Positions 1-9,128 of a stretch of 33,062 nt of DNA are shown here, one piece after another. How positions within the stretch are numbered: the stretch's first letter is position 1; the number at the start of each line of letters is the position of its first letter. A program made the position numbers and the translations under genes. Below the pieces are notes generated by a model. The model saw nothing but the letters and a program-made list of their open reading frames with translations, did no database searches and was not told the DNA's origin. Source of the DNA: Acidobacteriota bacterium (GTDB taxonomy: Bacteria > Acidobacteriota > Terriglobia > Bryobacterales > Bryobacteraceae); contig JAFDVU010000069.1 in assembly GCA_018268835.1 (NCBI GenBank), forward strand, positions 1-33,062, given 5' to 3'.

Positions 1-221
1 CCGCGCGCGGCGCCTTCGCCCTTGGCCAGGATCTCGTCGGCAAGCTCCACCGCGTTGATGCCGCACGCGCGGAACGGCCGCCCGTCCTTCAGCAGGATTC
101 CGTCGCGCACCGTGAGTCCGCGCGCCGCCGTGCGCGCCGCCGGCGCCAGGCATAGCAGCAGGACCGCCGCCGCCAGCCACCCCGGAAACGCCCGCCGCTC
201 TACTGCTCGCTGTAGTTCCAG
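1..221 (-). CDS. N-terminal fragment of a secreted protein, possibly glycoside-hydrolase-like (partial)
   Basis: The minus strand reads into a hydrophobic signal peptide (GWLAAAVLLLCLAPAA) followed by a mature start with LLKDGRPFRACGINAVEL. The 'DGRPFRxxGIN' pattern is typical of the first strand of GH5/cellulase-like TIM-barrel enzymes, but only about 45 mature residues are visible, so the family is a guess. The gene runs off the left edge. The start is unclear: there is no ATG, GTG or TTG in frame before the signal peptide, only a CTG at 219-221 lying inside the last codons of the upstream SDR gene. The two genes therefore overlap or abut on the same strand and may be co-transcribed. Confidence 0.5.
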   Translation of the reverse strand, partial: MELQRAVERRAFPGWLAAAVLLLCLAPAARTAARGLTVRDGILLKDGRPFRACGINAVELADEILAKGEGAAR

Positions 222-967
222 AGCAGTCCACCATCCACCACGATCGTGGCGCCGGTGATGTAGGCGGCATCCGCCGAGGCCAGGAACGCGGCCACGCCGG
301 CCACGTCCGCGGGTTGCCCCAGGCGCCGCAGCGGAATGTTCTCGAGCAGCGGGTTGAGCAGCTTGGGATCGCTCAGCAGCTTGGTGTTGATCGGAGTCTG
401 CACCGCTCCCGGCGCCACGTTGTTGATCGTGATGCCGAGCGGCGCCAGTTCGATCGAGAGATTGCGCATCATCATCTTGAGCGCGCCCTTCGTCATGCAG
501 TACGGAGTGAAGTGCGGGAACGGCAGTTCCTCGTGCACCGAGCTGATGTTGATCACGCTGCCCCCTCCGCCGGCGTCGCGGCGGTGGCGCGCGAAGGCCT
601 GCGTCGCGAAGAACGGCCCGCTCATGTTCACTTCCATCACCGCCCGGTAGTCGGCCTCGGTGATATCCACGAACGCGGCGTTCTTTTCGATGCCCGCGTT
701 GTTCACCAGAACATCCAGCGCGCCGAGCGCCGCGACGGATTCGTTGACCAGCCGCACCGCATCCTCCACCTTGCCGACATCCGCCTGTATCGCGGCGCAG
801 CGGCGCCCGAGCGCGGTGATGCGCGAGCGCGTTTCGTCCGCTCCCTCGCGGTTCTTGCGGAAGTTGATGGCCACGTCGGCGCCTTCTTCGGCCAGACGGA
901 TCGCAATCGCCTGACCGATGCCCTGGTCGCTGCCGGTTACAAGTGCGCGTTTACCCTCGAGTTTCAT
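200..967 (-). CDS. SDR family NAD(P)-dependent oxidoreductase (glucose 1-dehydrogenase-like)
   Basis: A complete 255-residue classical short-chain dehydrogenase. The cofactor motif TGSDQGIG lies at residues 11-18, NNAG at 89-92, catalytic Ser at about 143, and Tyr156-x3-Lys160 (YCMTK). The C-terminal segment (GATIVVDGG) is typical of glucose 1-dehydrogenase/3-oxoacyl-reductase-like SDRs. It probably oxidises or reduces a sugar or other small alcohol in the cytoplasm; the substrate cannot be told. ATG 967 is chosen because the Rossmann strand begins five residues later, as usual in the family, and an AG-rich stretch lies just upstream. It follows a DUF1080 gene on the same strand and precedes a secreted, possibly carbohydrate-active protein, which fits a sugar-related role (inference). 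Confidence 0.9.
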   Translation of the reverse strand: MKLEGKRALVTGSDQGIGQAIAIRLAEEGADVAINFRKNREGADETRSRITALGRRCAAIQADVGKVEDAVRLVNESVAALGALDVLVNNAGIEKNAAFVDITEADYRAVMEVNMSGPFFATQAFARHRRDAGGGGSVINISSVHEELPFPHFTPYCMTKGALKMMMRNLSIELAPLGITINNVAPGAVQTPINTKLLSDPKLLNPLLENIPLRRLGQPADVAGVAAFLASADAAYITGATIVVDGGLLWNYSEQ

Positions 968-1008
968 AACTCCATGGTAGCGGGCCGGCCGCCGCGCGCG
1001 AACCCGCT

Positions 1009-1803
1009 TCAGCGCGGGTCGGCCTTCTTCGCATCCACCGGCAGTAGCTCCACGCGGCGGAAGTAAATCTCCGCGCCTTCGGATTGAAGCTGTATCTTGC
1101 CCGCGGTGGGATAGCAGCGATAGGCCTTGTTCACCACTACACCGTTCACGATGTTCGTCAGGGTGTCGTGGTAAGCGATGACCTCCTGCCGGTTCCATTG
1201 GCCGAGCGGCTTCTGCACGTCCTTCGGACCTCGGTAGCCGAGCACGTCCTTCCAGTTCGGATCGCGGCCGAACCAGTTGAAACGGCCCTTCTCCATGGTC
1301 TTCTCCGTGCCGTGTTCGTCCCAGTAAGGCTGCCCCTGGAATTCGCGCACCTTCTCCGTCATCGTGGGGCGCTCCTTGCCCTCGACGATGATGAAGTCGC
1401 CCGCGCCCCCTTCGATCACCTGCGATTCGATCGACTGCAGCCAGATGCCGCCGTGCCCGCCGTCGTCGCCCACGCCGTGCACCAGGATGCCGCTGTCCCG
1501 CGCGTGCCCTTCGCGATTGCCGTGGTTGGGTCCGCCCCACTTCCACTCGACGATCAGGTGATAGTCGCGATACGGGTTCTTCGTAGTAAGCCCGCCCCAC
1601 TCTTCGCCCAAAACGCGAATCATTCCGTCGCGCACGCTGAAAACGTGCCGTGGGTCATCGTATTTGTCCTGCTGAAGCCATGTGTAAAAGTTGTCCAGGT
1701 TCTTCCCGTTGAAGAGGACGATCTTCTTTTCAGGGGTGATCGGAGTAACGGAGGTCTGCGCCAGAAGCGGCAGAGTGGCAAGAACAAGCATCAGGCCGCG
1801 CAT
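1009..1803 (-). CDS. Secreted DUF1080 protein (3-keto-disaccharide hydrolase domain)
   Basis: A 264-residue protein with an N-terminal signal peptide (MRGLMLVLATLPLLAQ) and one DUF1080/3-keto-disaccharide hydrolase domain, a concanavalin-like beta-jelly-roll seen in many acidobacterial and planctomycete secreted proteins. Visible hallmarks are 'LFNGKNLDNFYTW' near residue 30, 'FSVRDGMIRV' and the 'W-x-WGG' strand, and the C-terminal 'IYFRRVELLP', which closes the domain in this family. Members cleave 3-keto-glycosides or bind sugars; the exact substrate is unknown. The ATG at 1801-1803 gives a clean signal peptide. It is transcribed divergently from the M16 peptidase operon across a 72-bp gap that must hold both promoters. 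Confidence 0.85.
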   Translation of the reverse strand: MRGLMLVLATLPLLAQTSVTPITPEKKIVLFNGKNLDNFYTWLQQDKYDDPRHVFSVRDGMIRVLGEEWGGLTTKNPYRDYHLIVEWKWGGPNHGNREGHARDSGILVHGVGDDGGHGGIWLQSIESQVIEGGAGDFIIVEGKERPTMTEKVREFQGQPYWDEHGTEKTMEKGRFNWFGRDPNWKDVLGYRGPKDVQKPLGQWNRQEVIAYHDTLTNIVNGVVVNKAYRCYPTAGKIQLQSEGAEIYFRRVELLPVDAKKADPR

Positions 1804-1875
1804 TACCTGATCCTACACGAGCCTCACCGCCCATACTCGGGTTAAGATAAACCCATCCGATTCAGGAGGTCTGTT

Positions 1876-3264
1876 TTGAAACTGCTGGCCACTCTCCTTG
1901 TGGGCGCGGCGGCGGCGATGGCTCAATCGCCGGCCCCGCCGGGATTGCCCAGGATCCAATTCACCGATACGCGCCTGGACAACGGTCTGCGCGTGATCGT
2001 CAGCGAGGACCATTACGCGCCGGTCTACGCCATCTGCGTCGCCTACAAGGTCGGGTCCAAGGACGAGCGCAAGGGACGCACCGGATTCGCGCACCTCTTC
2101 GAACACATGATGTTCAAGGGTTCGCAGAACGTGGGCCCCGGCGAACTCGACTTTCTGATTTACACCAACGGCGGCAACTCCAACGGGACCACCAACACGG
2201 ACCGGACCTCCTATTATGAGGTGCTGCCGAAGAATCAGCTCGATCTCGGGCTCTTCCTCGAAGCGGACCGCATGCACGGACTCGTCATCACAAAAGAGAA
2301 TCTGGAGAACCAGCGGCAGGCGGTGAAGGAGGAGCGACGCCTGCGCGGCGATAACCAGGCCTACGGCAACGTCTCCGAAAAACTCGACGAGCTGATCTAC
2401 GACAACTTCGCCTATCACCATTCCGTCATCGGCAGCATGGACGACCTCGACGCGGCCACCGTGGAGGACGTCAGGGAATTCTTCCGCGTCTACTATGCGC
2501 CCAACAACGCCGTGCTCGCGCTGGTGGGCGACCTGGACACGCAGCAGACGCTGGCCAAGGTGAAGAAGTACTTCGGCAACATTCCGCGCCAGGAAGCACC
2601 CAAGCCCACCGACCTCTCCGAACCGCCCATGAACGGCGAGCGGCGCACCACGCTCAACGACCCGCTGGCGCGCCTGGTGCGGCTCGATATCGCGTACCGC
2701 ATCCCGCCCTCGACCACGGCCGACGCGCGCGCCCTGCAGGCCGCGGCGCAGATCCTGGGCGGCGGCGGCTTCGGCGGTGGCGGACGCGGCGGCGGAGGCG
2801 GCAACAACTCGCGCCTGTACCAGAAACTGGTCGTGGAAAAGGAACTGGCCACGCAGGTCTCGGCCGGCACCGACCGGCGCGTCGGGCCGGGCACGTTCCA
2901 CATCTCCGCCATGCTCCGCCCCGGCACCAGGCCGGAAGAGGTTGAAGGTTTGATCGGCGAGGAAGTCGCGCGGCTCTACTCCGAACCGGTGAGCGCGCGC
3001 GAACTGGCGCGCTTCAAAATGAGCGTACGGCGCGGCGCGGAATCGCGCATCACCGTGCTCAGCCGCGCGCAGGCGCTGGCCGATGCCGCCGCCGTTTTCA
3101 ACGATCCCGGCAAGGTCAACAGCGACCTCACCGCCGAACTCGCGGTCACGCCCGCGGACATCGAACGCGCCGCCAGGGCGAATCTGGTGAAGGCCAATAG
3201 CGTGGTGGTGGTCACGCTGCCCTCGGGCGGCGCCGGCCGCGGCGGCCGCAGGGGAGGACGCTGA
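1876..3264 (+). CDS. M16 family zinc metallopeptidase, catalytic subunit
   Basis: A 462-residue M16B (insulinase/processing-peptidase-like) protein with a signal peptide (residues about 1-16), so exported or periplasmic. The inverted zinc motif HLFEH is at residues 73-77 and the third ligand Glu fits residue 153 in 'KEERR', the 76-residue spacing typical of the family. A second M16 half-domain follows, ending with a Gly/Arg-rich tail. A glycine run (about residues 295-309) interrupts the linker between halves. The start is TTG at 1876, decided by a strong AGGAGGT ribosome-binding site at 1864-1870; no ATG fits the signal peptide. The next gene follows after one base and encodes the non-catalytic partner, so the two probably form a heterodimer. 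Confidence 0.93.
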   Translation: MKLLATLLVGAAAAMAQSPAPPGLPRIQFTDTRLDNGLRVIVSEDHYAPVYAICVAYKVGSKDERKGRTGFAHLFEHMMFKGSQNVGPGELDFLIYTNGGNSNGTTNTDRTSYYEVLPKNQLDLGLFLEADRMHGLVITKENLENQRQAVKEERRLRGDNQAYGNVSEKLDELIYDNFAYHHSVIGSMDDLDAATVEDVREFFRVYYAPNNAVLALVGDLDTQQTLAKVKKYFGNIPRQEAPKPTDLSEPPMNGERRTTLNDPLARLVRLDIAYRIPPSTTADARALQAAAQILGGGGFGGGGRGGGGGNNSRLYQKLVVEKELATQVSAGTDRRVGPGTFHISAMLRPGTRPEEVEGLIGEEVARLYSEPVSARELARFKMSVRRGAESRITVLSRAQALADAAAVFNDPGKVNSDLTAELAVTPADIERAARANLVKANSVVVVTLPSGGAGRGGRRGGR

Positions 3265-3265
3265 C

Positions 3266-4723
3266 ATGACCCGTACATTATTGCTGCTCGCCGCTCTGGC
3301 CGGCCTCGCGGCGGCGCAGGACGCACCCGCCCCGGCCTATCGCGGCATGTTGCGCCTCAATCGCGCCCCGGTCTCGAATGAAGTGCTCAAGGTGAAACTG
3401 CCGCGTCCCGTGGAGCGGCGGCTCAGCAACGGCCTCCGCCTGTTGATCCTGGAAAGCCATCGCACGCCCACGGTGACGCTCGTGATCCAGACGCCGTCCT
3501 CGCGCCTGCGCGATCCCGAAGGCCTCCCCGGCCTCGCCGACGCCACCGCCGCGATGATGACCATGGGTACCGAATCCCGCACCGCGCGTCAGATCTCCGA
3601 ACAACTGGCCGATATCGGCGCCTCCATCAGCTTCAGCGGCGGCGCAGGATTCGGCGGACGCGGCGGCGGCGCCGGCGGCGGCGAAGCCGCCATCACGGTC
3701 AGCGCGCTCGCCGAAAACTTCGACGCCGCGCTCGACATCCTCTCCGACATCCTCCTGCACGCCTCCTTCCCGGCCGACGAATTCGCGCGCTGGAAGGGCC
3801 GGCAGGGCAGCATGCTGCAGCAGATGCGCATCAATCCCGCGACCCTCTCGAACGACGCCATGATGAAGCTGCTCTACCCCGGCGACGCGCGCGGCAACAC
3901 CGGGCTCACTCCGGCATCGCTCGAAAAGATCACACGCCAGAATCTGATCGAGCACTACAAGCGCTACTTCGTGCCGGCGGGCCAACTGGCCGGCATCTCC
4001 GGCGCCATCTCCGCGCAGGACGCCGTGGACAAACTGGAGAAGCACCTGGCCGCGTGGAAGGGCGGTCCGGTGGCCGAGCCGAAACTGTCCATCAGCCCTC
4101 CGATCGCGGAGAAGAAGGTGCTGCTCATCTCGCGCCCCGGATCCGTTCAGACGGATCTGACGCTCACCAATCGCGCCATCGAACGCACCAGCCCGGACTA
4201 CATCGCCTGCATGGTGATGAACCAGGTACTGGGCTCCGGTCCGGCCGCGCGTCTCTTCCGCATCATCCGCGAAGAGAAGGGCTACACCTACGGCGTCAGT
4301 TCGCGCTTCGACGCCACCCGCACCAGCCAGCACTTTGTCAGTTCGATGAGCGTGCGCACGGAGGTCACCGAACCGGCGCTCGCGGACCTGCTCAAGGAAT
4401 TCCAGGAAATCCGCGACGTGGCCGTCCCCAGGGAGGAACTCGAGGGCGCGCGGCGCACGCTGGTGGCGAGCTTCGCGCTCGGCCTGGAGAATCCCGCGCA
4501 GGTCCTGCAGCGATGGATGCAGCAGCGCGAATACGGCCTCCCCGAGGATTACTGGGACACGTACACTGGCAAGGTCATGGCGGTCACCGCCGCCGACGTG
4601 ATGCGCGTCGCGAAGAAATACGTGCCCTACGACAATGTGCAGATCATTGCTGTGGGCGATGGCGCGAAGATCCGGGACGCTCTGAAAAAGTTCGGCCCGG
4701 TGGAAGAGCGCGGCGTGGAGTAG
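3266..4723 (+). CDS. M16 family peptidase-like protein, non-catalytic partner
   Basis: A 485-residue M16-fold protein with a signal peptide (LLLLAALAGLAAAQ). The position that carries HxxEH in active members reads GLADATAA, so the zinc site is absent. The C-terminal M16 half has the conserved GYTYG motif (about residues 339-343) followed by an Arg, which in M16B heterodimers contributes to substrate binding in the partner's active site. This matches known bacterial M16B pairs built from one HxxEH subunit and one R/Y subunit. A glycine-rich insertion (about residues 128-141) resembles the one in the upstream gene. It is separated by one base from that gene and has GGGGAGG upstream of ATG 3266. 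Confidence 0.92.
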   Translation: MTRTLLLLAALAGLAAAQDAPAPAYRGMLRLNRAPVSNEVLKVKLPRPVERRLSNGLRLLILESHRTPTVTLVIQTPSSRLRDPEGLPGLADATAAMMTMGTESRTARQISEQLADIGASISFSGGAGFGGRGGGAGGGEAAITVSALAENFDAALDILSDILLHASFPADEFARWKGRQGSMLQQMRINPATLSNDAMMKLLYPGDARGNTGLTPASLEKITRQNLIEHYKRYFVPAGQLAGISGAISAQDAVDKLEKHLAAWKGGPVAEPKLSISPPIAEKKVLLISRPGSVQTDLTLTNRAIERTSPDYIACMVMNQVLGSGPAARLFRIIREEKGYTYGVSSRFDATRTSQHFVSSMSVRTEVTEPALADLLKEFQEIRDVAVPREELEGARRTLVASFALGLENPAQVLQRWMQQREYGLPEDYWDTYTGKVMAVTAADVMRVAKKYVPYDNVQIIAVGDGAKIRDALKKFGPVEERGVE

Positions 4724-4724
4724 C

Positions 4725-5562
4725 GTGCTCATCGCCTGCATCGGCGGAGCGCACATCGACCGGCACGCCGTACTGAAGGCGCCGCCGGTCGCCGGCACGT
4801 CCAACCCCGGGAACGTCACCAGCGACTTCGGCGGCGTGGCGCGCAACGTCGCCGAGAACCTCGCGCGGCTCGGCTGCCCGGTCGCGCTCGTCTCGCTGGT
4901 GGGCGAGGACGACGCCGGCCGCGCCGTCATCCGCCACCTGCAGTCCTTGCGCGTGGACACGTCGCTGGTGGCCGTCGCGCGGCGCCCGACGGGATCGTAC
5001 ACCGCGATCCTCGATCCCGCGGGCGAACTCGTGCTCGGCCTCGCCGACATGGACCTCTACGAGGACCTCACCCCGCCCCAGCTCGAAGCCGCCCTGCCGC
5101 GGCTCTGCGAGTGCGACGCCTGGTTCGTGGACGCGAACCTCCCCGAGGTCACGCTCGGCTGGCTCGCGCAGCGGCGGGGGAAGCGCCTGCTCGCCGCCGA
5201 TGCGGTTTCGGTGGCCAAGGCGTCGCGTCTGCGGGGCATCCTCGGCGACGTCGCCCCGCTGTTCCTCAACCGCGCTCAGGCCGAGGATCTCGGCGGTGCG
5301 CGCGGCGCCCGCCAGGGCGTGCTCACCGCGGGCGCCGAGGGCGTCCTGGCCTGGGAAGGCGATGACACGCGCGCCCTGCCCGCGCTCCCCGCAAAGGTGC
5401 GCGACGTCACCGGCGCGGGCGATGCGCTCATCGCCGGCGCGCTGTTCCGGCTCTCCGCCGCCGCCGATTTCTTCGCCGCCGTGGAGTTCGGACTCGCCGC
5501 CGCTGCCATCACCGTGGAATCCCCCGGTACCGTGGCCCGCGATCTCACGGCAGAATTGGTGT

Positions 5563-5591
<29 letters not shown>
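4725..5591 (+). CDS. psuK: PfkB family kinase, probable pseudouridine kinase
   Basis: A 288-residue ribokinase/PfkB protein. The N-terminal 'CIGGAHIDRH' strand, the 'GGVARNVAENLARLG' nucleoside-binding signature (about residues 36-50) and the C-terminal 'DVTGAGDALIAGAL' motif with the catalytic Asp are all visible. The substrate is inferred from context: the next gene is pseudouridine-5'-phosphate glycosidase, and the two overlap by 29 bases. Together they would phosphorylate pseudouridine and split it to uracil and ribose 5-phosphate. The GTG start at 4725 lies one base after the M16 stop, so it may belong to the same transcript, although the functions look unrelated. Confidence 0.88.
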
Positions 5592-6462
<871 letters not shown>

Positions 6463-6463
6463 A

Positions 6464-6916
6464 TCAGCGCCGCGCGGCGGACTCGGAATCGAAAGAACGG
6501 CCCTCCAGCGCGCCGATGGCTTCCCGGATCGCGTCGGGAACACGAATCGGCCGCGCGGCATCGTAGTCGTACATCACCAGCGTGGAGTCCACCGTGGCCG
6601 CCACCGCCGAGAGCTTGCGGCTCACCACCACGTGCTCCATCCGGATGCTGCTGTTGCCGATCGCCGTCACACGCGTGCCGACGTCCACCGTATCCGGATA
6701 CGTGAGCGGGATCTTGTAGTCGCAGCGGATGCTCGCCAGTATCGGCCCGGCGCCGTTGGGCGGCGGCACATTCCACAGCGCGATGCGCATCAGGTACTCC
6801 ACCCGCGAGGTCTCGCACCAGCGCAGGTAAGAGAGATTGTTCACGTGCGCGAACGCATCCTCGTCGCCCCACAAAATGGAGACGGTTGTGACAAGCTTGT
6901 AGCCGGAAAGCGACAC
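6464..6916 (-). CDS. Acyl-CoA thioesterase, 4HBT (hotdog) family
   Basis: A 150-residue single hotdog-domain protein. The signature 'WGDEDAFAHVNNLSYLRW' (residues 16-33) matches the 4-hydroxybenzoyl-CoA thioesterase/YbgC-like active-site helix, with the catalytic acidic residue followed by HVNN. The usual length for the family is 130-150 residues. It probably hydrolyses a cytoplasmic acyl-CoA; the substrate is unknown. It lies on the minus strand, tail-to-tail with psuG with a one-base gap, and the ATG at 6914-6916 directly starts the first strand. A divergent zinc-ribbon gene lies upstream. Confidence 0.88.
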   Translation of the reverse strand: MSLSGYKLVTTVSILWGDEDAFAHVNNLSYLRWCETSRVEYLMRIALWNVPPPNGAGPILASIRCDYKIPLTYPDTVDVGTRVTAIGNSSIRMEHVVVSRKLSAVAATVDSTLVMYDYDAARPIRVPDAIREAIGALEGRSFDSESAARR

Positions 6917-7011
6917 GCCCCGATGGTATCACCCGGTCCCCGCGCCATGGCGGGCGGTGCACCGCGGCGTTACGATTGTGGACAGAGGACGGGTCAAAGG
7001 AGGTAGCGGCC

Positions 7012-7176
7012 ATGCCTCAATACGTGTTTCTTTGTTTAGGTTGCAACAAGGAGTTCATCCGGTTCCTGCACATGGAGGATCTGGACAAAGGCGGCATCGA
7101 GTGTCCGCACTGCGGCAGCAGAAACGTGACGCAGGAGGTAGCGGCGTTTTCGGCGGTCACGTCAAAGAAAAGCTGA
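7012..7176 (+). CDS. Small zinc-ribbon protein (FmdB-like)
   Basis: A 54-residue protein starting MPQYVFLCLGC. Two Cys pairs, CLGC (residues 8-11) and CPHC (about 33-36), form a single zinc ribbon like the FmdB/CxxC-CxxC putative regulatory family. The ATG at 7012 is preceded by an excellent AAGGAGGT site (6997-7004) with 7-base spacing, which rules out the longer GTG-started reading. The function of the family is unknown; such proteins are proposed to be regulatory or to bind nucleic acid or metal. Confidence 0.85.
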   Translation: MPQYVFLCLGCNKEFIRFLHMEDLDKGGIECPHCGSRNVTQEVAAFSAVTSKKS

Positions 7177-7224
7177 CCCGTATGTGCGCCGCCGCACAAT
7201 CGCTGCCGCTCGGATGAGAGTGAG

Positions 7225-7242
7225 CCGGGGCGCCCGGGTTTT
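7225..7242 (+). terminator. Possible weak intrinsic terminator after the zinc-ribbon gene
   Basis: A 5-bp GC stem (CCGGG, loop GCG, CCCGG) at 7225-7237 is followed by G and four T residues (7239-7242). It lies between the zinc-ribbon stop and the next start, in a suitable place. The stem is short and the T-run brief, so it may not be functional. Confidence 0.35.
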
Positions 7243-7253
7243 ACACGGTATCG

Positions 7254-9122
7254 GTGAGTATGCGTAACGGAATCCTCGCTCCCTTCCTTCTTGCGGCCCA
7301 AGCCGCGGCACAGGTTACCTCCCCGGTACTGTTGCGCCCCGGAGGCTACGTGGTGCAGCCCGCCGTCTCCGCCGATGGCCGCGCTGTCGCGTTCGCCTCC
7401 AACGTCGCGCCGGACGGCTCGGCGATCAACGCGGGCGCGGATGCGTACCTGTACACGCAGGGCGGCACGTCGCCATCGCCGCGCAAACTCACTCAGGTGA
7501 CCGGCGGCGCCTCGGTCACCGCGCTATCGCTGACGCCCGATGGTGCACGCGCCGCCTACACACTCTTTTCCCTCGCCAGTCCCGCCGAGGAAGTCCACGT
7601 GGTGAGCGGATCGCCGCCGGTAGATACCACCGTGTCCGTGGACAAGCTGAGTTGCATCAAGCCGCTCGTGATCTGCCCGAACTGCATCTTCGCCTGCCTT
7701 GATGCCCCGCATCTGAGCCCCGACGGAAAGAGCGTGCTCTACACCGCGAAGCGGTCGCAGCCGTTCTACCTCGCGGCCGCGGACGGCTCCGGCGTCACCA
7801 ACCTCAAGGTCTACAGCGGATCGCTCGCGCCGGCGCCGGTGCGCGTGATCTCCACCGGCGGAACTGTGGTCTTCACCAGCGCGGCGCCGAACGGTCCCAC
7901 GCTGGTCGCATCGGCCACGGACGTCTATCGCATGAAACTCGACGGCAGCGGCATCGCGCCGGTCACCGCCTTCGGCAACAACGCGAACCTCTTCGCGCGC
8001 AACGCCACCATCAGCGCCGACGGCTCCCTGATCGCCTTCGAGAGCAACTACGATCCCGCCGCGAAGACCGCGGGCAGCGTGGTCCGCGTGTACGCCATCG
8101 CGCCCGATGGAACCGGCCTGCGCGCCATCGGCGACGGCGCCGCCGATGCCACCAACCCAACCCTCACCGCCGACGGCTCCGCAATCGCGTATCTCGAGAA
8201 CGGCGCGATCCGGATTCTCCCCACCTCGGGTCCGGTCACGGCGGTACGCCCCATCGAGTACGCCGGATCGCAGCTACAGGATCCGGTGCTGAGCGAAGAT
8301 GGCTCGCGCGTCGTCTTCACACTCGCGCCGCCCAACGGATCGCGCTCCGCCGTGATCGCGGTGGACCTCGCGAGTCGCGCCGAGACCCCGGTCTTCGCGC
8401 CCGCGTTTCTGCAACCTTCGGGCATCGTGAGCGCGGCCGGATTCGGCGCCGCGCCCGCCGCCGGATCGCTGATTTCCGCCTACGGCGCGAACTTCACATC
8501 CACCGGCGATATCGCCGTCCCCGCCGGCTTTCCCTTGCCGCAGCAACTCGCCGGCGTGTCGCTCGTCGCGGGAGGCCAGGCGCTGCCGCTCACCGCGGTG
8601 TCGCGCTGGCAGGTGAACGCGCAGTTGCCGCCCGGCGCGACGGGTGCCCCGCTGGACTTTCAGGTGACGCACGCGGGCACGGCGACCAACGCGATTACGC
8701 TCACCCCGCAGACCGCCGCGCCGGCGCTCTTTCTGTGGCTCGCCGGATTTCAGGGGACACCGGTTACCTACTGGCAGGCCGCGGCCCTGCATGCCGGCAC
8801 GGGCATCCCGGCGGACGCGGCACATCCCGCCGCCGCCGGCGAAGTGCTCGAGTTGTACGGCACAGGCTTCGGCCCCACGAACCCCATCGTCCCCGCCGGA
8901 CAGGCGGCGCCCGCAAGTCCGCTCGCGCTCGTCACCACGCTTCCGGAAGTGCGCATCTGCGGCGCCGTCGCCCCGGTCACCTTCGCCGGACTCGCCCCCG
9001 GACTCGCCGGCGTCTACCAGGTGAACGCCGGCGTGCCCGGCGGCCTCAAGCCGGGACTCTGCGCCGTCGAAGTGCGCGCCGGCGCCTCGGCCGACGCCTC
9101 GGGCCAGATCGCGGTACGGTAA
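7254..9122 (+). CDS. Secreted beta-propeller protein with C-terminal TIGR03437-like domain
   Basis: A 622-residue protein with a signal peptide (MRNGILAPFLLAAQAAAQ). Residues about 25-385 contain repeated 'SADGRAVAFAS', 'SPDGKSVLYTA', 'SADGSLIAFES', 'TADGSAIAYLE' and 'SEDGSRVVFTL' motifs, the TolB/WD40-like PD40 propeller pattern. Residues about 388-622 form the domain greatly expanded in Solibacter: 'IVSAAGFGAAPAAGSLISAYGANF', then 'VNAQLPPGA', 'ELYGTGFGPT' and 'GVYQVNAGVP' (TIGR03437-like). The function of this family is unknown; secretion or surface display is likely. A Cys-rich stretch with CPNC (about residues 137-149) is unusual inside a propeller. The start is GTG 7254 or ATG 7260, with little to separate them. 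Confidence 0.85.
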   Translation: MSMRNGILAPFLLAAQAAAQVTSPVLLRPGGYVVQPAVSADGRAVAFASNVAPDGSAINAGADAYLYTQGGTSPSPRKLTQVTGGASVTALSLTPDGARAAYTLFSLASPAEEVHVVSGSPPVDTTVSVDKLSCIKPLVICPNCIFACLDAPHLSPDGKSVLYTAKRSQPFYLAAADGSGVTNLKVYSGSLAPAPVRVISTGGTVVFTSAAPNGPTLVASATDVYRMKLDGSGIAPVTAFGNNANLFARNATISADGSLIAFESNYDPAAKTAGSVVRVYAIAPDGTGLRAIGDGAADATNPTLTADGSAIAYLENGAIRILPTSGPVTAVRPIEYAGSQLQDPVLSEDGSRVVFTLAPPNGSRSAVIAVDLASRAETPVFAPAFLQPSGIVSAAGFGAAPAAGSLISAYGANFTSTGDIAVPAGFPLPQQLAGVSLVAGGQALPLTAVSRWQVNAQLPPGATGAPLDFQVTHAGTATNAITLTPQTAAPALFLWLAGFQGTPVTYWQAAALHAGTGIPADAAHPAAAGEVLELYGTGFGPTNPIVPAGQAAPASPLALVTTLPEVRICGAVAPVTFAGLAPGLAGVYQVNAGVPGGLKPGLCAVEVRAGASADASGQIAVR

Positions 9123-9128
9123 CTCTCT

